DNA of 64,000 nucleotides from contig CADCXC010000004.1 in the NCBI GenBank assembly GCA_902806595.1, positions 1,612,001 to 1,676,000 of the forward strand. The letters run 5' to 3'. The stretch's first letter is position 1. The number at the start of each line of letters is the position of its first letter. Below are positions 22,194 to 32,659 of this stretch, one piece after another. The notes beneath the pieces are model-generated. The model was not told the DNA's origin. It did no database searches and was given only the letters and a program-made list of their open reading frames with translations. Origin of the DNA: Pyrenopolyporus hunteri. Its lineage: Eukaryota > Ascomycota > Sordariomycetes > Xylariales > Hypoxylaceae. A program made the position numbers and the translations under genes.

Positions 22194-23765
22194 ATTCAGG
22201 CACAAATGTCTTTTCAAACGTCTCTTGAATATTGAAAGGGAGTGGATTGCACTGCAGGATATTTCTCAACATAATATGGAGGGGAGAAGGGTAGGGTGAC
22301 CGGACTCTACAACGTTAACGGCTCGTACGGATGTAACCGTCTGTATATTAGCTTTTGTAACACGACAGGCCTTTAACTGGAGCAGCAGCAACATATTCAT
22401 ACCCTGATTGGTTGAAACGGCTCTTCCAGAGCCTTAAAACATATAAATATCGTCATCTATAAATTAGAAGTGATACATGCCTCGGAGTTAACCATACGAC
22501 GTGGTGGCCTACTACTCCCTCAACTGCCACTCCTATCGCTACCACTTCTCTTGTAGCTATCGTAGGCACTTGCGCCTCCGGCATTATGAGGCTAATCAAT
22601 CCAAGTTCATCCAAGACGTATCTTGAACGACTGTCTTATGTTGCTATCATGAACCCACGAGACTGTAAGAAGCTTGGCTGAATTTTAATTGGCTCAAGTG
22701 GACCCAATGGCTGCCTTCATTGCAACCCATCTACCACTTTAGGAGCTATATCCGCGTTAATCCCCGTCGGGACTCACTTTCTTCGAACGTTGCAGCGCAG
22801 AGCCCCCATTTCGGGGACTTGAATGTAGACTTGCGGGCCTAAATGACGACGGCTCAGATTCTACTATATTGTGAAGTGTCTCTGAATAATGGTGAGTCCT
22901 ATTAGAGCACGGGTTAATGTAGTAGGTATATACCAATAATAACATAGATCTATATAGGACTCAAGGAATGAGTTGATTATCTAGTTCTGTTCGACCGTGT
23001 CTCGCATAATATAATATTATACCACCCAGGCTAATCAAAGCGTGACAAAGCTTCTCGAGTCACCAGATGGCCACCACTCCAACCCCCGGTAAGTTAAGGC
23101 CCTTAAGAATGTACGAGTGAGTTTTTCCTCGTTGGCTGAACTTCTCATATTCATTACTGAAACATGGCCGCATAATAGATGCATAGTGTTACAGGAGATA
23201 CTTCATTGACGGAAATACTTTGTGTGTCAATCCAGTTATGGGATGTGCGTATCCTATAGACAGAGATATTACTCTTGTACATCTATAAAGTCGATTTCTC
23301 ATAGCTACCATTAATAGTAACTATGAATTTTTTTCCAGAGAGGACTATGATGTTGTAGTGCTAGAAATTTAGAAATTCCATTTGCCCCATCTGAAATAGG
23401 GGCTAGATGGGTTGGATTACATAAGGCGTATTAGTTTTTAAGCATATTTATATCCAAGTTTACTGAATAGTTTCAAACGTAATAGGATGCTTAATACATT
23501 TCTTAATTTTATGTATTTTAGTCATTTTAAGGTAAGGGCGCCGTGATCATTGCTACTCTGGATATTGCTATTAAAGAGTGTTTTCTGTAAGAGCCTGACT
23601 GAGACTATTATTCAAAATTCCACCTATACAGAATGAGAATTTTGGCCATTATGCCACCGTAGGAGCGCTCATAACAAATTCAACCTAGCAGTGAGTATTG
23701 GCTTTAAGTGTATTCTCGCTGCCGTGACCCCCTCCTTAGGTAGCTCCCTGGCACGATTTTCAGTT
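22194..23765. other. Gene-free region
   Basis: No coding region is supported. Parts (23260-23530) are A/T-richer than the flanking genes but not reduced to A/T like the dead transposons. A decayed element could be hidden here, but I see no terminal repeats. Confidence 0.45.
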
Positions 23766-24170
23766 TTAGATGTAGGTACATCTCATAGAAAGGAAACCCC
23801 TGCCGAAATTCGAGGTACAGTCGTTGCTGTGGTAGCCAATGCTCTGCCCGGCACCGTTGCAGTGTTCCTGGACGAAGAAGCTGCACACGCAGTCCGATCC
23901 GGCCGGGGCGTCACAGTTGGCAATGTTGGCGCTGTTGTCGCCGCTGTAGGAGTAGTCGTAGCAGCTATCATCCGTGAACGGGAAGATGGAGATGAGGTAG
24001 GCAGTACAGCCTCCGTCCGTATAGTAGTTGATCTTGAAACCGTTGTCACGCGTCTCAAGGTCAGCCGAGGCAGTATCTCGTTCTGCCAGAATTTCAGGCT
24101 GCTCGGTCTCTCCCAGCGCTGCGGCAAGGGCGCGGGCAGCAAAGGGGAGGGCAACGAGGAGGAAGCGCAT
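23766..24170 (-). CDS. Small secreted cysteine-rich protein (134 aa)
   Basis: Intronless. Residues 1-18 (MRFLLVALPFAARALAAA) look like a cleavable signal peptide. A short acidic propeptide-like stretch follows, with two dibasic-free candidate cleavage points (AERD, LETR). The mature domain begins about residue 42 (DNGFKINYY) and contains eight cysteines, enough for four disulfides, plus several Tyr/Asp/Gly-rich turns. Length, signal peptide and cysteine content fit fungal candidate effectors or cell-surface proteins. I recognise no named family. It sits in a sparse region with another secreted protein 0.9 kb away. Confidence 0.75.
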   Translation of the reverse strand: MRFLLVALPFAARALAAALGETEQPEILAERDTASADLETRDNGFKINYYTDGGCTAYLISIFPFTDDSCYDYSYSGDNSANIANCDAPAGSDCVCSFFVQEHCNGAGQSIGYHSNDCTSNFGRGFLSMRCTYI

Positions 24171-25025
24171 GGTGGAGACTCAAGTGAAGTTTAATAGAGA
24201 ATCTTAGTAATGTGTCCGGGTTGTTGTAACAGAAGTTGAGATGTGATGGGCAACTCCGGAAAGCAGAGTCGTCAAGTAGGATACATGGAATATATACTCA
24301 GCAACTCGGGGGTTCACCTCCGTAACATCGAGCCTCGCCAGATACTTCCACAAAACATCCAATATCGTCGAAATGCGTCCGCTTGTGGTCACACATTAGC
24401 ATGATATCGCGGAAGAGTGGGATACTATGATTACTGATAGCATTTGAGATATGATCATTGATTGTCCAATGGTCAGTCTCCATTACAGGATAGTATTACA
24501 AGTGTGTGAGGCAACCTTACTCAAAGTATACCATGGGACTAATGCAACTTCAACTACTTCTGTGCCTCTATTATCCACGCCCATTTTATTTCCGGATCTG
24601 CCACCCTACGAGAGTCTAATGGGCCGTTACATCCTGGTACGCATGGTTTGGTCCCATGGGCAACCTCGCCGTGATGATGGCTAACTGCTCTTGAAATTTT
24701 CAGGTCAGGCCGAGTGCTACGGCGGTGAAGAAGCGAACGAAGATAGCACGAGAAAGGAGAGCCATATGAGCAGTCGGAATATACATTGAGGAGGAGATCC
24801 TGAATCTAGACGTGTATTGGGAAGCGGAAGGCGCCGAAGAAGGCTTTGCTGTTGAATATAAATTGAGTCCCCATCCCAACTGACTTGGCAAGCTAAAGGT
24901 AGAACTAAGGAGTTTTCAAATATCTACCAACTTCTCAACGAAACCGCTGTTACCACATCAGCTCCAACAAGCATTAATCTGCTTCCAAGTCCAAAGTCTA
25001 TCAGCAGCATAGATAGGGCGTCAAA
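24171..25025. other. Intergenic region with a possible signal-peptide remnant
   Basis: No full gene is supported. On the minus strand an ATG near 24765 encodes MALLSRAIFVRFFTAVALGLT, which looks like a secretion signal but stops immediately. It may be a dead secreted-protein gene or chance. Confidence 0.3.
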
Positions 25026-25526
25026 ATGAAGCCTTTCATTGCAATAGTTCTTTCTTTTCTATTCGTTATTACGAACGCTTCTCCGGCCTTTTCCCCAGCC
25101 GTCTCTCCGGCCGTCTCTCCGGCCGCTTCTCCAGATGCTTCTCCAGATGCTTCCCCGGCTATCTCACCAGATGTGTCCCCAGCGATCCCCCCGGCTGATT
25201 TTCCCAGTGTTTTCCCTATTACCAACAACACTGATGGCCCGGATATCCAAGCCAACTGGCGGTTTCAGGCGTTTGGTACCGGTGCCTGTGGTAACGGGAT
25301 AATCGACGTAGTCGGTACCTCCTCATCTGGGTGCCAGAACCTGCCGCAGATAGCTAGCTCCTACAGGTTCTTTTCCAGCGTGGATCCTCAGACAGGTGCA
25401 TCTTTCACCCTATCTCTGTACTCTTCGCAAAACTGCAACAACTTTATCGTCAACGATAACGGCAAAAACGGCGCCTGTAACACCATCCTTTTCGAGAGCT
25501 GGCAAGTCCTCATTACGGTTGGATGA
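25026..25526 (+). CDS. Secreted protein with Ser-Pro tetrad repeats (166 aa)
   Basis: Intronless. Residues 1-18 (MKPFIAIVLSFLFVITNA) are a clear signal peptide. Residues 19 to about 56 are ten or so SPxx tetrads (SPAV, SPAA, SPDA, SPAI, SPDV), encoded by near-perfect 12-nt DNA repeats. A folded-looking domain of about 95 residues follows, with four cysteines (ACGN, GCQN, NCNN, ACNT) and an aromatic/beta-type pattern. The Ser-Pro stalk may be O-glycosylated or serve as a spacer (inference). The C-terminal domain resembles small fungal secreted proteins of unknown function. The repeat DNA makes length variation between isolates likely. Confidence 0.75.
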   Translation: MKPFIAIVLSFLFVITNASPAFSPAVSPAVSPAASPDASPDASPAISPDVSPAIPPADFPSVFPITNNTDGPDIQANWRFQAFGTGACGNGIIDVVGTSSSGCQNLPQIASSYRFFSSVDPQTGASFTLSLYSSQNCNNFIVNDNGKNGACNTILFESWQVLITVG

Positions 25527-26593
25527 ATTAGCACTAGGCTAATTGCAATTTGGATTTGCAAGCGGAGGTCGAGATAGGACGTCAGGCTATGGCTGGCGTT
25601 ATTCATTCATTTGGTTGGAAACCGGTCAGGCGCCATCGAACCACAGTACGAAGATTGAACCAGAACTAGTTAGAAGTTAACCACTCATTATTTAATCCAT
25701 TGCTACTCTGTGTCTGAAATGGAACAGTGGCAAAAGTATCATCTTGATTGGATGTATCGTATTGTTTGGAACTTGACCCTCAACTTGCTAACATCGCAAT
25801 CTACGATTGCCTAAGTCTATTATTCATACGTACCAAACGTAGCAGGTTGGGGATAATAGCACTTATTTATCGGGATGCTACCTCCGAAGGGTTGAACGAT
25901 CTGTTTGCGGCCATCATTTCTTGCTCAGAGTATTGGCAGGCAGACAGGTAGTTAGGTGTTCTACGCCCCAAGAGCATTTACATGAGGAACATGAAGAGGT
26001 AACTACCCATGCGCTAATAAAGAGTGAAAGGTTCGAATATTAAGTTTCTGAAGGTTGTAATATCTACGAATAGGAAGAGAAACACGAGATTAAGTTGAAC
26101 TTACAGATTACAACATAGAATTAACCAATGGCACCACTCCAAAATGCAGAAACCCCATTGCCCCGTATATGCAGTTCTGCCTTAGTCCAAGGCTAGAACA
26201 TACCTAGGTGAAAAGGCCCTTTTCACTTCACCTCACATGCTATAGCTTACTCATGCCCACTAAATCGAACCTATAAGGTGTTTGCATTAGTCAGAGGGCT
26301 GACGACAGCGAGGACGGTGCTAGTTGCTGGCGACAGCCACTTGCTAGACAACGCCATTGTAAGCACCAATCCTGAGAGCTTCATATCGTCATGAGCTTCA
26401 TGGCGCGGTATTCCGTCTTCCCGCCTTTTTTTGAGAGGACCACGTTGCCGGCCATCCGACAACGAGCCTATCCGGCCCCATGAAATAACACAGGTCTAGG
26501 TGAGACACGGGTATTTAGCTAGTACTTTGGCCGTAGAAGCAACACCGAATTCGTCTAATCGATATCACACTTCAACCGATATCTCAACGCATC
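25527..26593. other. Intergenic region upstream of the alpha-galactosidase gene
   Basis: No coding region is supported over about 1.07 kb. Short open frames lack recognisable content. Confidence 0.45.
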
Positions 26594-28080
26594 ATGCCGT
26601 CCGTAGGCTCTTTCTTAACGTTCGCGGCCGGCACTTTGGCGACGGCGATTGCTTCGACTTCCTCTAGGCCGGCTTTAAAAGTCGTCCAGATCGGGCCAAC
26701 ACCTAACGGCTTTACGAGCTCACCTAGAGGATGGAACTCCTTCGGCATACAGGCTAACCCTAATACGAAGCCAGACTTCTCGTTCAACCAGCCCGACGTG
26801 ATTAGCCAGTGTGACGTATTAGCTAAGACTGCAGCGCTTAAGGATGCAGGATATGTATACTGCAGCCTCGATTCCGGTTGGTCCGTAGGTGGTAATGGCG
26901 ATGAATTCGGACGTATCATTTATGACACGTCTGTATTTGATATTCCGAGCCTGGCCGACCACCTCCACGCGGAGGGTTTACTCCTCGGAGTTTACGTCGT
27001 ACCGGGAGGCTTCATCGCCGACAAGGGGAAAACAATCCTTGGAACGGACGTTACGATCGGCTCTGTATGTTCTGGCGATAATGGCCTTGCTCGCTGCAAC
27101 TTCGATTACTCGCAGCCAGCCGTTCAAGAATGGCACAATTCTGTGGTCAACCAATTTGCTTCCTGGTAAATTTATAGACTGAAAACCGAACCTAGATATT
27201 CAGAGCTAAGACAATAGTGAATAGGGGCGTTGATTTCATTAAGCTTGACTTTGTAACGCCGGGGTCACCTTCCAATGGCGCAAATCTACCTCCCGACTCA
27301 AGCGGCGTGGTCGTTGCCTATCATAAGGCTATCGCGCAGTCCGGGCGGGAAATCCGTCTAGACATTTCATGGAAGCTAGACCGCTCGCAGAAATACTTCG
27401 ACATCTGGGAGTCGAACGCCGACTCGATGCGCACGGATCAGGATATCAATAACGGTGGACAGTCAACGTTTGTATCCTGGGAAGTCGTCCAGCGAGCCAT
27501 CGATAACTACCGACAGTACATCACTACCGTGATGCAGTATGACACAACTCTGAGCATATACCCCGACATGGACAATCTTTTCGTAGGCAACCCTGCCTCA
27601 GTCTCGGGCGTGACGGATAACGAGCGCCAGACTATCATGACTCACTGGCTCGGAGCCGGCGCTAACCTCATCATCGGCTCTGACTTGACTACCCTTGACG
27701 GGCTTGGGCTCAACCTTTTAACTAATTCGGATGCGATCGCGGTTGCCGACTTCACCTCTCGCTATCCGATGCAACCCAGGAATCCAGGAACCGGCAACAA
27801 TAGTTCGCAACAGTTGCAAGCCTGGATTGCCGGACCCGACGAGTCAGGGGCCGCTGTGGTAGTGATTGCAAACTACGGCCCGGACGAAGGCCAGGGTGGC
27901 TTCGGGACTTCGGAGTCGGGCGTGCAAACGGTAAATGTGTCGTGGGATGACTTGGGAATCAGCGGAAGTTTTGGGGTCCATGATGTATGGGCCGATAAGG
28001 ACTTGGGTAATGAGAGTTCAGGCTTGAGCGTACAGCTGGGCGAAGGGCAGAGTGTTCTGTATAAACTCAGCCGGTCGTAG
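26594..28080 (+). CDS. Secreted GH27 alpha-galactosidase (475 aa)
   Basis: Two exons, 26594-27165 and 27225-28080. Of several possible AG acceptors, only the one ending at 27224 restores the family sequence FASW-GVDFIKLDFVTPG without a stop. The first 20 residues form a probable signal peptide. GH27 hallmarks are RGWNSFG near the N-terminus, the nucleophile in KLDF (Asp199) and the R-x3-D acid/base pattern (Arg260, Asp264). After the (beta/alpha)8 barrel comes the usual C-terminal beta domain (GVHDVWADKDLG). GH27 enzymes release alpha-linked galactose from galactomannans and raffinose-type sugars outside the cell. The exact linkage could differ, since related fungal branches include alpha-N-acetylgalactosaminidase or beta-L-arabinopyranosidase activity. 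Confidence 0.92.
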
Positions 28081-29082
28081 AAGGTCTGGGTACCTATCGT
28101 GATAGCTGTAAAACGTTGTACTGGGGAAATTAGCTAGATGATAATCGCTACTCCAAGAACTCATATTTGTTACTTCAATGCTTTACGTCATTTATGGACA
28201 GGTAGCTGGGGAGTCCTTAAGGGGCCTCGCAAGGTAGGGGTCCAAGGCCTCAGAATCAAGCACTCTGAACCGGGTCATATTCGATACTGGAGAGTCCAAT
28301 GACCTGTAATTAAACACTAAAGGGTCAGTACCTATCTTAGGTCAACCTCGCTGTTTACTACTTAAATCTGAATCGTCATATTGATCTCGTAAGGGGTCTA
28401 AGTTGCGGTCGGCGGGGAAGATCTAGTCGATACTGTGCGCCTAAAAAGTCCCTTCGATTGATTTCATAAAGCTAGTAAGACATAAGGGCGAGTGCCGAGA
28501 GGGATGTTTTGCTCTTTGTAAGGGCGAAGTGAAAACGGGCGCGAGGCATGAGTTGTCACTGGAGGTTAGCGAGTCTAATGTTATGTAGGTACCTAGATAT
28601 CCGACTAATACTAGGTTGGATTGCTTTCGCTGGTATTCAAAGGATTCAAAGTATTCAGATGAAGCCACGATGGCGTGAGAGAAAAAATAAAGGCTTTGGC
28701 TCTCGGCGGTAGGCGCTGGCAAAAATTCAGCTAGATAAGGTGGAAGAAAAGAGAGGAAAAAGAGAAAGACATTCATCACGAGAGGTATAGTCGCACAGCT
28801 CGGGAGCCTCAGCAGGTTAGGGGAGATGACTTCCTCGTTAACTCGACGAATCGGATCTTGGCTAGAAGATTAGAGTTTGGAAGCCGCAGGACGCGCGCCA
28901 TATGACCAGACCAAACTATAACTCGTGCCTGCAGACATCCTGCGGAAAAGGCACCACATGGAACGATGTCTCCTTCTCTGATGCATGTAGGTAGGTACCC
29001 AGGCTGTACATTCGCGAAGAATCAAGGGAATAAAAGAGACAAGAAAAAAAAAAAGAAATGCTGCGATCGGCTCGTACAGAGC
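28081..29082. other. Intergenic region
   Basis: No gene is supported between the GH27 gene and the tRNA. A TAGGTACCTAG motif sits near 28585-28595. Confidence 0.45.
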
Positions 29083-29086
29083 AAAA
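29083..29086 (-). terminator. RNA polymerase III terminator (TTTT) after tRNA-Pro
   Basis: A four-T run on the minus strand lies 21 nt past the tRNA 3' end. A stronger run of eleven T follows at 29054-29044 and may act as a backup. Confidence 0.6.
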
Positions 29087-29107
29087 TAAATCTGGAAATC
29101 ATGTACC

Positions 29108-29218
29108 GGGCTCAACCGGGATTTGAACCCGGGACCACTCACAGTTTGGGAATCTCTTTTTCTGAGATTGGGAAAAGCTAGACCCGAAGCGAGTATCCTA
29201 CCACTAGACCATTGAGCC
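29108..29218 (-). tRNA. tRNA-Pro (CGG) with a 39-nt intron
   Basis: The acceptor arms GGCTCAA and TTGAGCC pair perfectly. The D-loop holds AGTGGTAGG, and the T-arm is CCGGG-TTCAAAT-CCCGG. The anticodon stem pairs CTCGC with GTGAG (one G-U), and the loop reads TT-CGG-G, giving anticodon CGG for proline CCG codons. The intron follows the nucleotide 3' to the anticodon, the canonical eukaryotic site, and folds into a hairpin (AATCTC pairs with GAGATT). The mature tRNA is 72 nt before CCA addition. Confidence 0.97.
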
Positions 29219-29866
29219 GATGTGATTGACGGATGAATTGCGGTGTTCAGGGCATTCATATCTCTAAGTATAGATTAGTACTTGATGTGGATTAGTCCCC
29301 CAATCGAGCGTAGATACCGCAAAAGTGGGCTATGCACGCACTAGACTAACTTGTTGTGGTTGTAGTTTCTATTAGGTTCCAGGTCTCAGGGTGTATTATA
29401 CTTGTATTGTACCCATGTATCGCACCAGGGTACACCAGGCTAGCGTCGGACCCCTTCTGCACGGGGCCCGCGGGCGGAATTTCAGCCTTGGAATCAACTT
29501 CTTTTCAGGCCCTCTCTGGGGGCCTTTGATGTACGTAATTACCTACATATATTCCATATTTATTCTTCACATGTATGTATTTGCATTTGCATTCGTCTAC
29601 AACCACTTCCACCTCGAGTGGTAACCTTTGAATCCCGTTCTCTCTATTCCATACAGCTCGCCGCCTTCTACAGGCTCGTGTTCCGTCTTGTCTTGTACGC
29701 GTCTGTCGGTTATAGTCCGTGGGTTGCTCACCCTCCTTGTCTATCAAACTCCGAGACTTTTACAGATAGTCTATTAATCCAGCCGAGGCTCCACGTTCAA
29801 CTCATCGCTGGGGATCATGTTTTATCACTCTAATTTATTTGATTTTACTTTTAACTCGACTTAAAT
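29219..29866. other. Intergenic region / upstream of the RBR ligase gene
   Basis: No gene is supported. The last 50 bp before the ATG are T-rich. Confidence 0.45.
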
Positions 29867-31852
29867 ATGTTTCTTTCGAGCTTGTTGGGCTCCTCTTCGG
29901 GGCGGAGGGGTTCGTTCAAATCCAGCAGGTCCAAGTCAAAGTCGTTTAGACGTTCCCCTGAGGTCTCGCCGTCGCGTTCTCGAAGCCTTACCTCGTCTTC
30001 CCCTGAATACCTGTTCGACGAATCCCAGCTGCAGCCAGCTACCGAACCGTCTCCGGATGTGCTCGACCTAAACCAGAACCTCGAAAGGCTCGCTGCCCTC
30101 TTCCCCGATATACAAATAGAAGTCTTCCGAGAGATGCTTGCCTCCTTCTCCGAAGAGTCGCGGCTGTTTATCATCACAGACAAATTACTGAAGAATCCCG
30201 GTGAATTTGTTAAGGGGCGGCGGAAAGCTAGCGACCATGGTAGCTCTGACTCTGTCACTCTCGTCTCGCGGACTGAGGCCTTCAGAACGGCGGAATACAA
30301 AGAGGCAGTCCGGGCCCTGGCGATGCAGGAATTCAAGGGCCTATCCAGGTCCGCCATCGATGCTGTGCTATCCGAGTCCAACTACTCCTATCTCGACGCG
30401 CGACCGACTCTCGTGGACTTATCTTCCAAGTCCTGGAAGTTTACTATATCTTCCATCTTATTTCGTCGTAAACCTGTCACCTCTAGCGAGGCAGAAACGC
30501 ATCCCCTTATAATATGGAGGTCTGCCGACGATGGCACTATGATACCGACACTAAAGGCAACTGGCAGTGCCGAATTGGATAGGGAACTGTTCGAAGAGTT
30601 GATCATGCCATTAAAGCGACGCGAGCAGTTATCGAGAGAGGAAAGCGACCGGGCCTTGGCCTTCTCTATACTCACGGAGGAGGCCGCGACTAACGAAGCC
30701 ACATATGAGTGTAATTGTTGTTATGCCGATGTCATTTTCGAAGAGCTCACCACCTGCGGCGCCGAGGGACATATGATCTGCTTTAACTGTGTTCGGCATT
30801 CCATAACCGAGGCCGTGTTTGGGCAAGGTTGGCAACGCAGCATCGATAAAGAAACGGGTGCTCTTCGATGCCCTGCCGTCGCTAGGACAGAGTGCGAGAG
30901 CTGCATATCGTCTGAGCATATCCAGCGAGCTATGCAAGGCGAGAAGAACGGGGATGAGATCCTACGCAAGCTTGATCAGCGACTCGCGGAACATGGACTT
31001 TTGGCCAGCGGCTTGCCTCTAATCAGGTGTCCGTTCTGCAGCTACGCCGAAGTTGACGATCTATATACGCCCGCTAGTACGTGCAGACCAAAGATCCGCG
31101 CCAGCAACATTCCGAACTTTATCATCATCTTGCTTAGTATAGTTCTGTCACCACTTGCCTTTCCCGTTCTCATACTAGCGGTAGTCTGTCTTATCCTGTG
31201 TTTGAATATGTCGTTTCGGGACTATGTATCCTGGCATATGGGAGCGGCTCTCAACAGGTATCGGCGTCGCCGTCGCGGGTTGAAGTTCACCTGCCAGAAT
31301 CCGTCTTGTGGGCGCTCGTCTTGCTTATCATGCTCCAAAGCGTGGGTGGACATCCACGTTTGCCACGAATCGTCACTTGTAGCTCTGCGCACGCAGGTGG
31401 AGCAAGCTATGTCGATGGCGATCAAGCGTGTTTGCCCTAAATGCAATACATCTTTCGTGAAGACAGCCGGATGCAACAAGCTGACCTGTCCCTGCGGTTA
31501 TAAGATGTGCTACGTATGCCGCAAGGATATCGGCTCATCAAGTGAGGGTTACCAGCACTTTTGCCAACATTTCAGGCCCGAGGGCGACGGTCGACAATGT
31601 AATGAATGCAATAAATGCAACCTGTGGGAGGCCGAGAATACGGAACAAATTCTTCGAAAGGCTAAGGCGGAGGCGGAAAAGAGGTGGAAGGAATCTGAAA
31701 GACGCGACCTCTCCGACGCCGAGAAGGCGTATCTCCAGGACGGAGTAGGCGGCTTTGGTCGAGACCGCGGCCTGGGGCAGCTACTTCTGGGCAGTAAGGT
31801 GCCGAGCATCGAGGAGTTCTGCGATTTCATTATAGAGACTTTGTTTGTATAG
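29867..31852 (+). CDS. RBR (RING-BRcat-Rcat) E3 ubiquitin ligase, RNF216-like (661 aa)
   Basis: Intronless. The N-terminus is Ser/Arg/Glu-rich with a CUE-like stretch near residues 65-110 (ALFPDIQIEVFREMLASF). RING1-type cysteines start near residue 282 (ECNCCYADV, then TCGAEGHMICFNCVRH). The BRcat region starts at IRCPFC near residue 386 and resumes at FTCQNPSCGRSSCLSC. Rcat follows as CPKCNTSFVKTAGCNKLTCPCGYKMCYVC. The CNKLTC segment is where RBR ligases carry the catalytic cysteine that accepts ubiquitin from E2. This order and spacing fit the RNF216/TRIAD3 branch. Unusually, about 30 strongly hydrophobic residues (IIILLSIVLSPLAFPVLILAVV) interrupt BRcat at residues about 416-446 and look like a membrane segment. 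A Lys/Glu-rich helix ends the protein. Substrates are unknown. Confidence 0.9.
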   Translation: MFLSSLLGSSSGRRGSFKSSRSKSKSFRRSPEVSPSRSRSLTSSSPEYLFDESQLQPATEPSPDVLDLNQNLERLAALFPDIQIEVFREMLASFSEESRLFIITDKLLKNPGEFVKGRRKASDHGSSDSVTLVSRTEAFRTAEYKEAVRALAMQEFKGLSRSAIDAVLSESNYSYLDARPTLVDLSSKSWKFTISSILFRRKPVTSSEAETHPLIIWRSADDGTMIPTLKATGSAELDRELFEELIMPLKRREQLSREESDRALAFSILTEEAATNEATYECNCCYADVIFEELTTCGAEGHMICFNCVRHSITEAVFGQGWQRSIDKETGALRCPAVARTECESCISSEHIQRAMQGEKNGDEILRKLDQRLAEHGLLASGLPLIRCPFCSYAEVDDLYTPASTCRPKIRASNIPNFIIILLSIVLSPLAFPVLILAVVCLILCLNMSFRDYVSWHMGAALNRYRRRRRGLKFTCQNPSCGRSSCLSCSKAWVDIHVCHESSLVALRTQVEQAMSMAIKRVCPKCNTSFVKTAGCNKLTCPCGYKMCYVCRKDIGSSSEGYQHFCQHFRPEGDGRQCNECNKCNLWEAENTEQILRKAKAEAEKRWKESERRDLSDAEKAYLQDGVGGFGRDRGLGQLLLGSKVPSIEEFCDFIIETLFV

Positions 31853-32659
31853 CGGAGTATAAGTCGGAATAGGCGCGGAGTTTTTGGTAAAAAGGAGCAT
31901 GTCTGGCTAGGTACTCATCGAGTAGGTAGTTTTCCTTCAAGTCGAATTTTAAATCAAGCCTCGCATTGGGAAAAAGGCGCAAGAGAAAATACGAAACATT
32001 GCGTTTCTACGGCAGGGAAAGGGTTTTAGGAGTCCGTAATGTAATTTTATACCGGTCGGCAGCATTGCGCTTACATCAATTTTCGTAGGTCGTAACCTCT
32101 AGTCTAGGTAAGTAATCTCTATGCCTTATACAGTTTATTAGACAGAGTATTGATATTAGATTGCTTCATATCACCGAAATCTATTGCCGCGACACAGTTT
32201 TACGTTTACTGATTCATCTGGTTCGATGAAAGATGCCCATGCGACGCAACAACCCGTTGACCGCTTACACTATTGATCCACCGAGTCGTCTTCGTCGCTA
32301 CCCCTTCCCCTATCATGACCTACGATCCTAATCACTCGCCAAGGAACAATACTTAGAAATATAGCATACTCGTGTTCTTACGCGAATCCATCCTATGCGA
32401 ACTGCTACATATGTTACAAGCCAAGCTACCTACCCTATCATCTTTTAGAAGGGACGCCCTAAACCGCGATATAAAATTAAGCAAAGATGAGTAAAGGGAA
32501 AAAACACCGTAGGCACCCTAAAATGCACCTTTCATGCCACTTCGTGAATATTCACACCTCCCCATCGTACCGCATCTAATGCAGAGTCCCATCGACCAGT
32601 ACTATTTATCAGACTCCTCCCTCTTTTCATTCTCCTCGCTTACTCATAAACCCGCCAAC
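31853..32659. other. Tail-to-tail intergenic region
   Basis: No gene is supported between convergent stops. The sequence is moderately A/T-rich with no repeats I can define. Confidence 0.45.

Noticed and set aside
23691..24194. 167-codon plus-strand frame
   Set aside because: Overlaps the secreted cysteine-rich gene in antisense; its Val/Gly-rich product mirrors that gene.
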